Shown one piece after another: positions 8,346 through 17,046 of a stretch of 64,000 nucleotides of DNA. The notes beneath the pieces were generated by a model that searched no databases, was not told the DNA's origin, and worked only from the letters and a program-made list of their open reading frames with translations. This DNA comes from Desulfarculus sp. (lineage in GTDB: Bacteria; Desulfobacterota; Desulfarculia; Desulfarculales; Desulfarculaceae), in the NCBI GenBank assembly GCA_003605055.1, contig QZKP01000011.1, positions 38,614-102,613 of the forward strand, given 5' to 3'. Within the stretch, counting starts at the first letter, position 1; the number at the start of each line of letters is the position of its first letter. The translations under genes were made by a program, and so were the position numbers.

Positions 8346-8727
8346 GCCGGGACGGAGCCGGCCGGATGGCCGCGGGCCCCTTCGGGGGCCGGAGGAAAGT
8401 CCGAACACCACAGGGCAGGGTGCTGGCTAACGGCCAGGGGGGGCGACCCCACGGAAAGTGCCACAGAAAACAAACCGCCTCCGCGCCTGGCGCGGCGGTA
8501 AGGGTGAAACGGTGAGGTAAGAGCTCACCAGCTGGGGCGGCGACGCCCCAGGCTAGGCAAACCCCACCCGGTGCAAGACCAAATAGAGGGGCGTTCGAGG
8601 ATGGCCCGTCCAAGCCCCTGGGTAGGTCGCTTGAGGCGCCGGGCAACCGGCGTCCCAGATGAATGGCCATCCTCCGGCTTATTGGGCCGGAGACAGAATT
8701 CGGCTTACAGACCGACTCCGTCCCGGC
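8346..8727 (+). ncRNA. rnpB: RNase P RNA (bacterial type A)
   Basis: Catalytic RNA that trims tRNA 5' leaders. The conserved core GAGGAAAGTCCGAACACC followed by ACAGGGCAGG is at about 8391-8419, with GGTAAGAGCTCACCAG near 8515 and the terminal ACAGA...GAATTCGGCTTACAGACC near 8695-8713. Helix P1 is perfect over 12 bp: 8346-8357 pairs with 8716-8727, which sets both ends (382 nt). No terminator separates it from the next coding start at 8734. Confidence 0.95.
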
Positions 8728-8733
8728 TTCCTC

Positions 8734-9552
8734 ATGCCCCAGCGCGAGCAAGCATTGCCCCAGCCCCTGGTCGCCATCGGCGCCCGCCTGCGGCGCTTCC
8801 CCCAGTTCATCACCCTGGGGCTGCGGCCCAACCTGGCCGACTACCCGCCCGCGCACCGGGAGCTGATCCGCCGGGCGCCGGTGATCTACTACCCCACCGA
8901 CGCCTTTGCCGCCCAAATGGCGGTCCTGGGCAAGCGCATCTTCCCCTCCCTGGAGTGCCACCTTTTCGAGGGCGACAAGATAAAGCAGACCGCCCTGTTC
9001 AACCTGCTGGGCCTGCCCCACCCCCGCACCCGGGTCTTTTATGGCCGCCAGCGGGAGCAGATAGGCGATCACTTCCGCTTCCCCTTCATCGCCAAGACGC
9101 CGCGGGCCTCGTCCTTGGGACGGGGCGTATTCTTGATCCGCGGCCAGGACGACCTAGAGGCCTATCTGGCCCGGCACCCGGTGGCCTATGTGCAGGAGTT
9201 GCTGCCCATAGAGCGCGACCTGCGGGCGGTGGTGATCGGCTTTGAGCCGATCTGCGCCTATTGGCGGCTGCCGGCCCCGGGCGATTTCCGCAGCAATCTG
9301 GGCCAGGGCGGGCGGGTGGATTTCCGGGACGTGCCGCCCGCGGCCGTGGAGCTGGCCGTGGAGACGGCCCGGGCCGCCAATCTGGACGAGGTGGGCCTGG
9401 ACCTGGCCGTAGTGGAGAACCAGCCCCTATTGCTGGAATTCAACGTAAAGTACGGCCGGCAGGGCCCCCGCCAGGCCGGCATAGACGTGGTGGAGCTGGT
9501 GGCCCGGAAGATACTGGCTGGCCAGCTCCCCCCGGACAGGAGGCGGGCATGA
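8734..9552 (+). CDS. RimK-like ATP-grasp protein
   Basis: 272 residues with the ATP-grasp fold of the RimK/glutamate-ligase group: DAFAAQMAVLGKRIFPS, LFEGDKIKQTALFNLLGLPHPRT, PFIAKTPRASSLGRGVFLI (ATP lysine loop), VQELLPIERDLRAVVIG, and the metal site in LLLEFNVKYGRQG. It would join a carboxylate to an amine using ATP; the substrate is unknown. The reading frame is open further upstream, but there it would run through rnpB, so the ATG at 8734, 6 bp past the rnpB 3' end, is chosen. No separate ribosome site is visible outside the RNA, which is unusual. Confidence 0.8.
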   Translation: MPQREQALPQPLVAIGARLRRFPQFITLGLRPNLADYPPAHRELIRRAPVIYYPTDAFAAQMAVLGKRIFPSLECHLFEGDKIKQTALFNLLGLPHPRTRVFYGRQREQIGDHFRFPFIAKTPRASSLGRGVFLIRGQDDLEAYLARHPVAYVQELLPIERDLRAVVIGFEPICAYWRLPAPGDFRSNLGQGGRVDFRDVPPAAVELAVETARAANLDEVGLDLAVVENQPLLLEFNVKYGRQGPRQAGIDVVELVARKILAGQLPPDRRRA

Positions 9553-9890
9553 GCCGCTGGCAGCAGATTAGGGTGCGCGTAGAGGGCGTGTACAAGAAGG
9601 GCTGGGACAAAGACTTCCCCAACCTGTACCGGGCGCTCACGGGCCTGGACAACACCCTGCTGAGCCAGGACCCGCCCCTGTATGACCTGGTGCCCTATCT
9701 GGTGCGCCTGAGCCAGGAAAAGGACCTGGCGCCGGGCACGGCCCAGGCCCTGCAGGAGCACGGCCCCGGGATCATTGACCTGCACCGCCAGATCAGCGAG
9801 GCCATCGGCGGATGGAAGCTGGGCCAGGCGGAAAAGCTCTTGTATGAGCTGGAGGATAAATTTGTGGAGCTAGAAAAACAAATTGCATAG
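9549..9890 (+). CDS. Conserved small protein of unknown function
   Basis: 113 residues, start ATG at 9549 overlapping the previous stop (ATGA), so translation is probably coupled to the ATP-grasp gene. Likely all-helical and cytoplasmic, with no signal peptide or membrane segment; the C-terminus (WKLGQAEKLLYELEDKFVELEKQI) is an amphipathic or coiled-coil helix. I do not recognise the family. Its position suggests it works with the ATP-grasp enzyme, possibly as partner or substrate. Confidence 0.75.
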   Translation: MSRWQQIRVRVEGVYKKGWDKDFPNLYRALTGLDNTLLSQDPPLYDLVPYLVRLSQEKDLAPGTAQALQEHGPGIIDLHRQISEAIGGWKLGQAEKLLYELEDKFVELEKQIA

Positions 9891-9945
9891 CTTATTTAAT
9901 TTAATATATTAAAAAACATAACTATCTAATTGTTTTTATAACACT
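9891..9945. other. AT-rich intergenic patch
   Basis: About 55 bp made almost only of A and T in an otherwise GC-rich window, directly after the small-gene stop. It includes runs such as TTTAATTTAATATATT and TTGTTTTTATAA. It may help release transcripts or be a remnant of inserted DNA; no coding sequence is visible. Confidence 0.6.
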
Positions 9946-9982
9946 CCGCTGCCACTGCCTTGCAGCCATGCGCCAAAACAAG

Positions 9983-10023
9983 GCAGCCCGCCGCGGCCGA
10001 TATCAGTGGCCGTGGCGGGCTGC
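9983..10023. terminator. Bidirectional terminator between convergent genes
   Basis: A 16-bp hairpin (GCAGCCCGCC/GGCGGGCTGC plus six inner pairs, one of them G-T) lies between the convergent small gene and PagL-like gene. The plus side is followed by GCAATTTTAT, the minus side by CTTGTTTTGG. Confidence 0.75.
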
Positions 10024-10081
10024 GCAATTTTATGATCGTTCTGGCAAAAGGGAGGTCCGGGCCCCTCCCCTGCCCCAGTCC

Positions 10082-10636
10082 TCAGAAGGCGATGGCAAAG
10101 CCTATCTGAAGCTGGCTGCTGGTCACGCCGTGGTTGCGGTCGTCCAGGCCGGCGTTACTGATATGGCGCAGACGGTAGCCGAACTCCAGGCTGGTCTTGT
10201 CGCCCAGGGGCAGGCGCAGCCCTACCCCGCCGTAGGACAGGAAGTTGAAGCCAATGCCCAACTCCTGGATATCCAGACTGTTGTAGGTGGGGCCGATGCC
10301 GGCTTCCAGATAGGGCTGCACTTTCACCTTGCCCACGTACAAGCGCAGGCCGGGGATCACGCCCACCTCCACGCCGCTGCCATAGTCCCAGAAGGTGCCC
10401 AGCAGGCCCTCCAGGCGGAAGTCCACCCGGATGTCCTTGTTGTCCACCAGGGGCGCGGCCACGTGGAACAGGAGGCCGGCCTCGTTCAAGTTGCCGTTGT
10501 CAATGTCCATGGACTGGTTGCCGAAGGCGGCCAGGCCCCACTCCTGGAAGAACTTGGCCTGGGCAGCGCCGGGCCCGGCCAGCATGAGCGCCGCCACCGC
10601 GGCCACCAACACCAAATAACGTAAACGTCTAGTCAC
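10082..10636 (-). CDS. PagL-like outer-membrane beta-barrel (acyloxyacyl hydrolase family)
   Basis: 184 residues with a Sec signal peptide (cut near AAQA-KFF) and a C-terminal aromatic FAIAF typical of outer-membrane barrels. Residues 155-172 contain HISNAGLDDRNHGVT, which matches the lipid A 3-O-deacylase PagL signature H-x-S-N...G. His158 and Ser160 correspond to the PagL catalytic His and Ser; the position expected for the catalytic Glu is Thr172. The activity is therefore uncertain. GTG start at 10636, with AAGGAGGT just upstream, overlaps the end of the S58 peptidase gene by 8 bp. Confidence 0.75.
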   Translation of the reverse strand: MTRRLRYLVLVAAVAALMLAGPGAAQAKFFQEWGLAAFGNQSMDIDNGNLNEAGLLFHVAAPLVDNKDIRVDFRLEGLLGTFWDYGSGVEVGVIPGLRLYVGKVKVQPYLEAGIGPTYNSLDIQELGIGFNFLSYGGVGLRLPLGDKTSLEFGYRLRHISNAGLDDRNHGVTSSQLQIGFAIAF

Positions 10637-11648
10637 GGCTACCTCCTTGGAAATTCGGAAGTTGGGGGGTCAATTGGGCGGCGCTGGGCAGGCCGGCCAG
10701 GGGCTCGGCCGAACGCACCGCGTCGTAGATGGCCAGGCGCAGCAGGCGGGAGGCCATGATGCCCAGGCCGTTGAGGTCGGCCTCCACTTGGCCCGTGGCC
10801 AACACGCAGACCAAGTCGCCGTCAAAGGTGGTGTGACAAGGCCGCACGGTGCGCACCAGGCCGTGGTGGGCCATGGCCGCCACCTTGCAAGCCTGGCTCT
10901 TGTCCAGACGGGCGTTGGTGGTCACCACGGCCAGGGTCGTGTTGTGGCTGGCCTGGCCCGGTTGGCGGAGGTTGCCGGCCAGAAACCAGGCCGTGGTGTC
11001 CGCGAACTGGTGCGCCTCCGGGGCCGTGCGCGCGCCGGCCATGATGCGCCCCTCCTCGTCCAGCACGTCGCCAAAGGCATTGACCACGGCCATGACACCC
11101 ACCCGGAGCCGGCCCACGCTCAGCGAGGCCCCGCCCAGGCCGCCTTTGGTGGCCTGGGCCAGGCCGAAAAGCTTGCCGATGGTGGCCCCGCAGCCGGCTC
11201 CCACGTTGCCCCGGGACATGGGGCCGCGGGCGGCCGCCTGGCAGGCGGCGCGGCCCATGCCCGGTCCGGGACGGATTTTACCCCCGGTGATGGGCAGGTC
11301 GAAGATCACCGCCGTGGGCAGGATGGGAATCTTGATGGGCCCCATGCTTAGGCCCACGCCCTGCTCCTCCAGCCAGGCCGAGGCGCCGTCGGCCGCGGCC
11401 AGGCCAAAGGAGGAGCCGCCCGTGAACAGCACCCCGTGCACCAGAGGCACCAGATGCCAGGGCTGCAAGCCGTCCATCTGGCGGGTGCCGGTGGCCGAGC
11501 CGGCCATGTGCACCCCGCCCACCGCGCCCTGGGGGCAGAGCACCAGGGAGCAGCCGGTGGGGCCGGCCGGGTCTTGGGCGTGGCCCACCAAGAAGCCCTC
11601 CACCTCGGACGGTGAACCCTGCTGGTTTATTATCATCTCGCTGCTCAT
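10629..11648 (-). CDS. S58 (DmpA/P1) family Ntn-type peptidase
   Basis: 339-residue member of the DmpA/ThnT self-cleaving family. The precursor is expected to cut itself between Asn236 and Thr237 in ASHNTTLAVVTTNA, leaving Thr237 as the N-terminal nucleophile, as at the Asn-Thr site of ThnT. Other family blocks are FTGGSSFGLAAADG, MGRAACQAA and RGNVGAGCGATIGK. Characterised members are aminopeptidases, beta-peptidases or amidases. No signal peptide is visible. It overlaps the PagL-like gene downstream, so the two are co-transcribed. Confidence 0.87.
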   Translation of the reverse strand: MSSEMIINQQGSPSEVEGFLVGHAQDPAGPTGCSLVLCPQGAVGGVHMAGSATGTRQMDGLQPWHLVPLVHGVLFTGGSSFGLAAADGASAWLEEQGVGLSMGPIKIPILPTAVIFDLPITGGKIRPGPGMGRAACQAAARGPMSRGNVGAGCGATIGKLFGLAQATKGGLGGASLSVGRLRVGVMAVVNAFGDVLDEEGRIMAGARTAPEAHQFADTTAWFLAGNLRQPGQASHNTTLAVVTTNARLDKSQACKVAAMAHHGLVRTVRPCHTTFDGDLVCVLATGQVEADLNGLGIMASRLLRLAIYDAVRSAEPLAGLPSAAQLTPQLPNFQGGSRD

Positions 11649-11724
11649 GGGCCGCCTTTTAATCAGACCCGATACTGCCTGCCTGGGCGCGCATGTGTCA
11701 AGTGTGTGATTTGTCAGAGATGGT

Positions 11725-11753
11725 TTGACTTTGCCTGGATAATAGCGTATCAG
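11725..11753 (+). promoter_or_regulatory. Possible promoter of the glycosyltransferase gene
   Basis: TTGACT (11725-11730) and TATCAG (11748-11753) with 17-bp spacing. The -10 is only a fair match. The gene start is at 11811. Confidence 0.4.
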
Positions 11754-11810
11754 TTATGCCAAATTTATGTTATGACCTCCGGTGAGTTGGACATTCAGAC
11801 AGGAGACCTC

Positions 11811-13034
11811 ATGCCTGAGGTGCGCCTCGAGGAGAACCCCAGCAACATAACCCAGGCCGATATGGTGGTGGCCATCCCGTCCTACCGGGAAGCCGAACTC
11901 ATCGCCCACCCCACCACGCAGGCCGCGCGGGGGCTCCGCCGCTACTTCAGCGATAAAAACGCCGTCATCATCAACTGCGACAACGACTCTGACGACGGCA
12001 CCAAGGAGGCCTTCTTCAGCGCCGAGACCGAGGGCGTGCCGCAGATATACATTTCCACGCCGCCCGAGGTGCGGGGCAAGGGCAACAACTTCCACAACCT
12101 GTTCCGCAAGGTGGTGGAGCTGGGGGCCAAAGCGGTGGTGGTGGTGGACGCGGACCTCAAGTCCATCACCCCCCAATGGATCAAGCACCTGGGCGAGCCC
12201 CTGTTCAACGAGTTCGGCTACGTGGCGCCCCTGTACGTGCGCCACAAGTACGACGGCACCATAACCAACTCCATCGCCTACCCTTTGACCAGGGCCCTGT
12301 ACGGCCGCCGAGTGCGCCAGCCCATCGGCGGCGACTTCGGATTCTCCGGCGAACTGGCCCGCGTCTACCTGGCCAGCCCCACCTGGACCGATGCGGTCAG
12401 ACACTTCGGCATAGACGTCTGGATGACCACCCTGGCCGTGAACCACAATGTGCCCATCTGCCAGGCCTTCATGGGCCGGCCCAAGATACACAAGGCCAAG
12501 GACCCCGGCGCGGACCTGGGGCCCATGTTCAGCCAGGTGGTGGGCACCATCTTTGACCTGATGGCGCACAGCGCCGGCTACTGGATGCGGGTCAAGTGGT
12601 CCAAGCCCACCTCCATCTACGGCTTCGGCCTGGGCGAAGTGGAGATGCCGCCGCCGGTCAAGATGAACCTGGGCGTGCTGGCGGAAAAGTTCCACCGCGG
12701 CTTTGACCAGTACCACGAGGTTTGGCGGGCGGTGCTGACCCCGGCCATCATGAACAAGGTGGAGGAGGTGGCCGGCCTGCCCGATGAGAATTTCGACTTC
12801 CCCACCCAGACCTGGGCCAAGCTGCTGTTTGACTTCGCGGTGGCTTATAATAAAAAGGTAATCGACGCCGAGGAGCTCTTGGCCTCGTTGATCCCGCTCT
12901 ACTTCGGCAAGACCCTGTCCTACGCGCGCAAGACCGAGCGTATGAGCGTCCAGCAGGCCGAGGAGTTCATCGAAAACGAATGCATGGTCTTTGAGGAAAC
13001 CAAACCCTACCTCATTGAGCACTGGATAACCTAG
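11811..13034 (+). CDS. GT-A fold glycosyltransferase
   Basis: 407-residue nucleotide-sugar transferase of the GT2-like superfamily, resembling glucosyl-3-phosphoglycerate and mannosylglycerate synthases. Residues 17-25 (DMVVAIPSY) start the Rossmann-like core; NCDNDSDDGTKEAF and the DxD metal motif VVVVDADLKS (Asp113, Asp115) bind the sugar nucleotide; QPIGGDFGFSGELA forms the acceptor/donor loop. The C-terminal ~150 residues are helical. ATG at 11811 is chosen over earlier in-frame starts because AGGAGA lies 5 bp upstream and the upstream stretch looks non-coding. A response-regulator gene follows 22 bp later. Confidence 0.75.
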   Translation: MPEVRLEENPSNITQADMVVAIPSYREAELIAHPTTQAARGLRRYFSDKNAVIINCDNDSDDGTKEAFFSAETEGVPQIYISTPPEVRGKGNNFHNLFRKVVELGAKAVVVVDADLKSITPQWIKHLGEPLFNEFGYVAPLYVRHKYDGTITNSIAYPLTRALYGRRVRQPIGGDFGFSGELARVYLASPTWTDAVRHFGIDVWMTTLAVNHNVPICQAFMGRPKIHKAKDPGADLGPMFSQVVGTIFDLMAHSAGYWMRVKWSKPTSIYGFGLGEVEMPPPVKMNLGVLAEKFHRGFDQYHEVWRAVLTPAIMNKVEEVAGLPDENFDFPTQTWAKLLFDFAVAYNKKVIDAEELLASLIPLYFGKTLSYARKTERMSVQQAEEFIENECMVFEETKPYLIEHWIT

Positions 13035-13056
13035 AAGCCTCCCGCGAGGAGAGATC

Positions 13057-13431
13057 ATGGCTAAGATCCTTATAGTAGACGACGAAGAGCACATCAGGTT
13101 TCTATATTCCGAGGAGTTGGCCGACGAGGGCTACGAGGTCATAACCGCTGACAGCGGCTATCAGCTCCTGGAGCGCATTGCAAAGGAAAAGCCGGATCTG
13201 GTGGTGCTGGACATCAAGATGGTGGACTATAACGGGCTGGACCTGTTGCAGGACATCCGCAACAAATTTTACGACCTGCCGGTGATCCTGTGCACGGCCT
13301 ACGACACCTTCAAGGAGGACATGAAGTCCATCGCGGCCGACTTCTATGTGATCAAGTCCTTTGATCTGACCGAGCTTAAAAACAAGATCAAAATGGCCCT
13401 GGAAACCAAGCTGCCCCAGGAAGAAAAATAG
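13057..13431 (+). CDS. Stand-alone response-regulator receiver (CheY-like)
   Basis: 124-residue receiver domain with no output domain. The acidic pocket is VDDEEH, the phosphoacceptor is Asp52 (VVLDIKM), the conserved switch residue is Thr80 (LCTAYD), and Lys100 (VIKSF) is the conserved lysine. AGGAGAG precedes the ATG. It is transcribed with the glycosyltransferase gene and ends at a strong terminator, so it may regulate that enzyme or an exopolysaccharide process by protein contact. No partner histidine kinase is nearby. Confidence 0.9.
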   Translation: MAKILIVDDEEHIRFLYSEELADEGYEVITADSGYQLLERIAKEKPDLVVLDIKMVDYNGLDLLQDIRNKFYDLPVILCTAYDTFKEDMKSIAADFYVIKSFDLTELKNKIKMALETKLPQEEK

Positions 13432-13457
13432 CCTTCCGCAGAGCCCAACAGGCCCTT

Positions 13458-13486
13458 GCCCGCCGGAGACCCCGGCGGGCTTTTTT
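13458..13486 (+). terminator. Rho-independent terminator
   Basis: GCCCGCCGG (13458-13466) pairs with CCGGCGGGC (13472-13480) around a 5-nt loop, followed by six T. It ends the glycosyltransferase/response-regulator transcript. Confidence 0.92.
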
Positions 13487-13617
13487 GTGGACAGGCTAGG
13501 TGATTAAAGCCTTGGGGATAGCCCTCGCAAGGACTGAATCAAGTAAGCGACGCCTGCTTGGTTCACGAGATACAGCGGCTGGCAAGGGTCTGGGCGGGGG
13601 TTGCTCTCCCGACGCCC

Positions 13618-14697
13618 CTACTGCCGCAGGTTGGTGAACAGGGCCAGGCCCGTCAGGCCGAAAAAGACGTTGGGCAGCCAGGCGGCGATGATCGGCGGCA
13701 GGGCGCCGGAGTAGCCGAAGACGGAGCGGCTGTAGCTGAAGCCCACCCAGTACAGCAGGGACAGACCCAGCCCTAGGACCACCGCCAAAGGCAGACCCTG
13801 GCCCCGCTCTTTATACAGGGCCAGGGGGATGCCCAGCATGGCCATGATCAGGCACACGAAGGGAAAGGCAAGCTTGGCTTGCAAATCCACCCGCTGGTGC
13901 AAGGGGTCCAGGCCCTTGGCCTGCACCTTGCTCACGTAACGGGCCAACTCGCCCAGATCCATCTCCTCGCTGGGCTTGGACATCCGGGTGAAGTCCTGCG
14001 GCCGCTCGAGCAGGTTCAGGGAGAGCTTCTTGAAAATCTTGGCGTTGTAGCCGCCTCCGGGCAGGCGCTGCTGATACAAGCCGTCATAGAACACCCAGCG
14101 CCCGTTCTGGTAGCTGGCCCGCCGGGCGTCCAGGCGCTCGATCAGGGTAAAGTCCTTGTCGAAGCGGTAGCAGGTCACGTCGGCCATGCTCTGGCTCTCA
14201 GGCTGGTAGAAGCCCACCTGATAGATGGCGTTCTGGCCCTTGTACCAGAACTTCTCCCGCTGGAACAGCCGGCCCGGCTGCTTCTCCACCTGCACGTTCC
14301 AGATGTAGTTGGTGCGGGCCTTGGTTATGGGTAGCACGGTCTCGTTGATCAGGGCCACGGCCATGGCCAGGGCCACCGAGAACAGCAGGATGGGCAGGGT
14401 GAAGCGGAAGATGCTTATGCCCGAAGACTTGACCGCCACGATCTCATTCTTCTTGGCCATCAGCCCCAGGGAGATAATCGTGGCCATGAGCACCGCCATG
14501 GGGATCATCAAGGCGGTGACCTCGGGCACCTGCAGCAGGAAAAAGGAAAGCAAGGTGGAGGTGGCCACCTTGGCCTCCATGAAGTTGTCCACCTTCTCGA
14601 TGAAGTCGAACAGGTTGAAGATGCCCACGAAGCTCACCACCAAGAAGCCGAACAGCTTGAGAAACTCGCGGGCCACGTATAGGGAGAGAATGCGCAT
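13618..14697 (-). CDS. lptG: LPS export permease LptG
   Basis: 359-residue YjgP/YjgQ-family inner-membrane permease. Transmembrane helices lie near residues 12-32, 55-80 and 95-120, and three more are in the last ~90 residues (AFPFVCLIMAMLGIPLAL onward). The large middle part is the periplasmic jellyroll that passes LPS to LptC/LptA. With LptF and two LptB subunits it forms the ABC transporter that extracts LPS from the inner membrane. Its ATG lies 3 bp after the lptF stop. Confidence 0.93.
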   Translation of the reverse strand: MRILSLYVAREFLKLFGFLVVSFVGIFNLFDFIEKVDNFMEAKVATSTLLSFFLLQVPEVTALMIPMAVLMATIISLGLMAKKNEIVAVKSSGISIFRFTLPILLFSVALAMAVALINETVLPITKARTNYIWNVQVEKQPGRLFQREKFWYKGQNAIYQVGFYQPESQSMADVTCYRFDKDFTLIERLDARRASYQNGRWVFYDGLYQQRLPGGGYNAKIFKKLSLNLLERPQDFTRMSKPSEEMDLGELARYVSKVQAKGLDPLHQRVDLQAKLAFPFVCLIMAMLGIPLALYKERGQGLPLAVVLGLGLSLLYWVGFSYSRSVFGYSGALPPIIAAWLPNVFFGLTGLALFTNLRQ

Positions 14698-14700
14698 CGG

Positions 14701-15888
14701 CTATATCCCGCTGGCCGCCCCGCCCCGCCAGGAGCGCAGCCGGGCGATCAAGCGCGGCAAGGCCTCCAGGGTGTCCAGCAGCGGCGTGGGCGCCTCCTTG
14801 AGCTCGCGCCGGAACATGGTCATCCCCAGACCGGCGAAGACGACGTTGGGCACCCACATGCCCAACATGGGCGGGTAGTAGCCACTGGTGCCGAAAGACC
14901 AGGCGGCCGACAAGAGCAGATAGTAGGACATGAACACCCCCAGGGCCACGGCCACGCCCCAGGAGCGTCCGCTCTTGGAGTGTATGCCCAGGGGCAGGCC
15001 GATCAGGGCCATCACCAGGGAGGCGAAGGGCAGGCTGAACTTTTTGAGTAGCTCCATGTCCACCAGATAGCGTTTCTTGCTGTCCGGCGGCAGCTTGGCC
15101 CGCAGCGCCAGCAGCTCGCTCAGGTACATCTCCTTTTCGTGCTTGTCCGAACGCTTTTGGGCCACAAAGGCCCCGGCGTCCATGGTCACGTCGTAGGTGT
15201 CAAATCCGGCGGTCTGGGCCGACTTGAGGTCTTCGCCCACCGCGTGGATGGAGCCCTCGTACAAGCGCAGGGTGAGCTTGCCGGTCTTGCCGGGAAAGAA
15301 CTTGCCCTGCCTGGCCACGATAGTGTGCTGCTTTTTGGGATCGCGCTGGTCCACGATGAACACGTCCTTGAGCACGCCCCCGCCGGGCAGCTTTTGAATA
15401 TAGATCACCAGGCCGGGGAAGGTGTCCAGGAAGGTCTGCTCCTTCAGGGCCAGGTCGGCCTGGCTTTGGGCCACCTTGTAGACCATGTCTTCGAATTTGC
15501 TGTTGCCCCAGGGCAGGGCCCAGAAGGCGAGGGCGCTGGAGGCAAACCAGGAGAACAGGGCCAGGGCCGCCACCGACGGCAGCAGCCGAACCAGGCTCAC
15601 CCCGGCTGCCTTGAGGGCCGTTATCTCGTTGTCCGTGGATAGGCGCAGAAAGGCGATGAGCACCGCCAGCAGAGTGCCCATGGGGATGGTGAAGACCAGG
15701 AAATAGGGCATGGTGTACAACAGCAGCCGGCCCACCACCGACAGGCCCACACCGCGGGTGACCACCAGGTCGGTCAGCTCCATGATCTTGGCCATCAGGA
15801 GCACGAAGGTGAACACGCCCAGGCTTACGAAAAAGGGCGTGAGCATCTCCAATAATAGATAACGGTGGATTATCCTTGCCTTGAACAT
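14701..15888 (-). CDS. lptF: LPS export permease LptF
   Basis: 395-residue partner permease of LptG with the same architecture: N-terminal helices (PFFVSLGVFTFVLLMAKIM), the coupling-helix segment STDNEITALKAAGVSLVRL that contacts LptB, a periplasmic domain, and C-terminal helices (FASLVMALIGLPLGIHS). It begins 47 bp from the divergent dgt gene, so promoters for both lie in that short gap. lptB, lptA and lptC are not in the window; lptE is at 22451. Confidence 0.93.
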   Translation of the reverse strand: MFKARIIHRYLLLEMLTPFFVSLGVFTFVLLMAKIMELTDLVVTRGVGLSVVGRLLLYTMPYFLVFTIPMGTLLAVLIAFLRLSTDNEITALKAAGVSLVRLLPSVAALALFSWFASSALAFWALPWGNSKFEDMVYKVAQSQADLALKEQTFLDTFPGLVIYIQKLPGGGVLKDVFIVDQRDPKKQHTIVARQGKFFPGKTGKLTLRLYEGSIHAVGEDLKSAQTAGFDTYDVTMDAGAFVAQKRSDKHEKEMYLSELLALRAKLPPDSKKRYLVDMELLKKFSLPFASLVMALIGLPLGIHSKSGRSWGVAVALGVFMSYYLLLSAAWSFGTSGYYPPMLGMWVPNVVFAGLGMTMFRRELKEAPTPLLDTLEALPRLIARLRSWRGGAASGI

Positions 15889-15935
15889 GCTTGGGAGTCT
15901 AATTGTTGGGTGAGGATTTGTAAAGGAGGAGCGGA

Positions 15936-16988
15936 ATGACCCTGCGCCAGGAGATGGAGCGGCGCGAGGAGCAGATGTTCAGCCCCTTTGCGGCGCGCTC
16001 GGCGGCCAGCCGGGGCCGGCAGAGGCCAGAACAGGAGTGCAGCCTGCGCCCGGCTTTTCAGCACGATCGAGACCGTATCCTCTACAGCAAGGCCTTCCGC
16101 CGGCTCAAGCACAAGACCCAGGTGTTCCTGGCCCCCACCGGGGACCACTACCGCACCCGCCTGACCCACACCTTGGAGGTGGCCCAGATCGCCCGCACCG
16201 TGGCCCGTGCGCTCAGGCTCAACGAGGACCTCACCGAGGCCATCGCCCTGGGCCACGACCTGGGGCACACTCCCTTCGGCCACGCCGGCGAAAGCATGCT
16301 CAACGAGCTCCTGCCCGGCGGCTTCCGCCACCACGAGCAGAGCCTGCGCGTGGTAGAAACCTTGGAAAAGGAGGGCCGGGGCCTGAACCTCACCTTCGAG
16401 GTGCGCCAGGGCATCGCCGCCCACGCCAAGGGCCGCGGTCCCTTCCTGCCCCGTCGGGGCCAGGAGGCCAACTTGACCCTGGAGGCCCAACTGGTGCGGG
16501 TGGCGGACGTGATCGCCTACATCGCCCACGACACCGAGGACGCCATCCGCGGCGGGGTGATCAAGCGCCGGGAGCTGCCCGAGCAGGTGGTCAAGGTGCT
16601 GGGCGCCCGCCTGAGCCGCCAGATAGACACCATGGTCAAGGACCTGATCAACCAGACCCTGCAGGCCGGCGGCGGGGTGCTGGCCATGCGCCCGGAGGTG
16701 GCCGAGGCCATGACTCGGCTGCGGGATTTCCTCTACACCCAGGTCTACGAGAACATGGAGGTGCACCAGGACTTCATCAAGGCCTCCAAGATGGTGCGCG
16801 AGCTGTTCGCGGTGCTCACCGACCCCCGCCAGGACGCGTTGTTCAGCCAATACGTGGGCGCTGACCCGCCCGCGGGCAAGAGCCAGCGCCAGCGGGCCGC
16901 GGCCGATTACATCGCGGGCATGACCGACCGCTACGCCCTGAAGATGTACGAAGACGTGTTCCTGCCCCGGCCCTGGGGACGGATTTAA
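15936..16988 (+). CDS. dgt: dGTP triphosphohydrolase-like HD protein
   Basis: 350-residue HD-domain phosphohydrolase. Metal ligands are in the family motifs DRDRILYSKAFRRLKHKTQVF, HYRTRLTHTLEVAQIAR and ALGHDLGHTPFGHAGE, followed by VADVIAYIAHDTEDA. It removes triphosphate from dNTPs, typically dGTP, and so controls dNTP pools. AAAGGAGG is placed about 8 bp before the ATG. It matches the length of the non-enterobacterial dNTPase class (~340-380 residues). Confidence 0.92.
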   Translation: MTLRQEMERREEQMFSPFAARSAASRGRQRPEQECSLRPAFQHDRDRILYSKAFRRLKHKTQVFLAPTGDHYRTRLTHTLEVAQIARTVARALRLNEDLTEAIALGHDLGHTPFGHAGESMLNELLPGGFRHHEQSLRVVETLEKEGRGLNLTFEVRQGIAAHAKGRGPFLPRRGQEANLTLEAQLVRVADVIAYIAHDTEDAIRGGVIKRRELPEQVVKVLGARLSRQIDTMVKDLINQTLQAGGGVLAMRPEVAEAMTRLRDFLYTQVYENMEVHQDFIKASKMVRELFAVLTDPRQDALFSQYVGADPPAGKSQRQRAAADYIAGMTDRYALKMYEDVFLPRPWGRI

Positions 16989-17046
16989 GGATCATAAATA
17001 AACGGATTGAGCTGGCCCCAGCGCCAGCCCAAGAAAGGTGCAGCGC

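Noticed and set aside
11196..11210. Cys in GAGCGATIG of the S58 peptidase as nucleophile
   Set aside because: The family nucleophile follows an Asn and precedes a beta strand (HN-TTLAVV, Thr237); the Cys is in a different loop.
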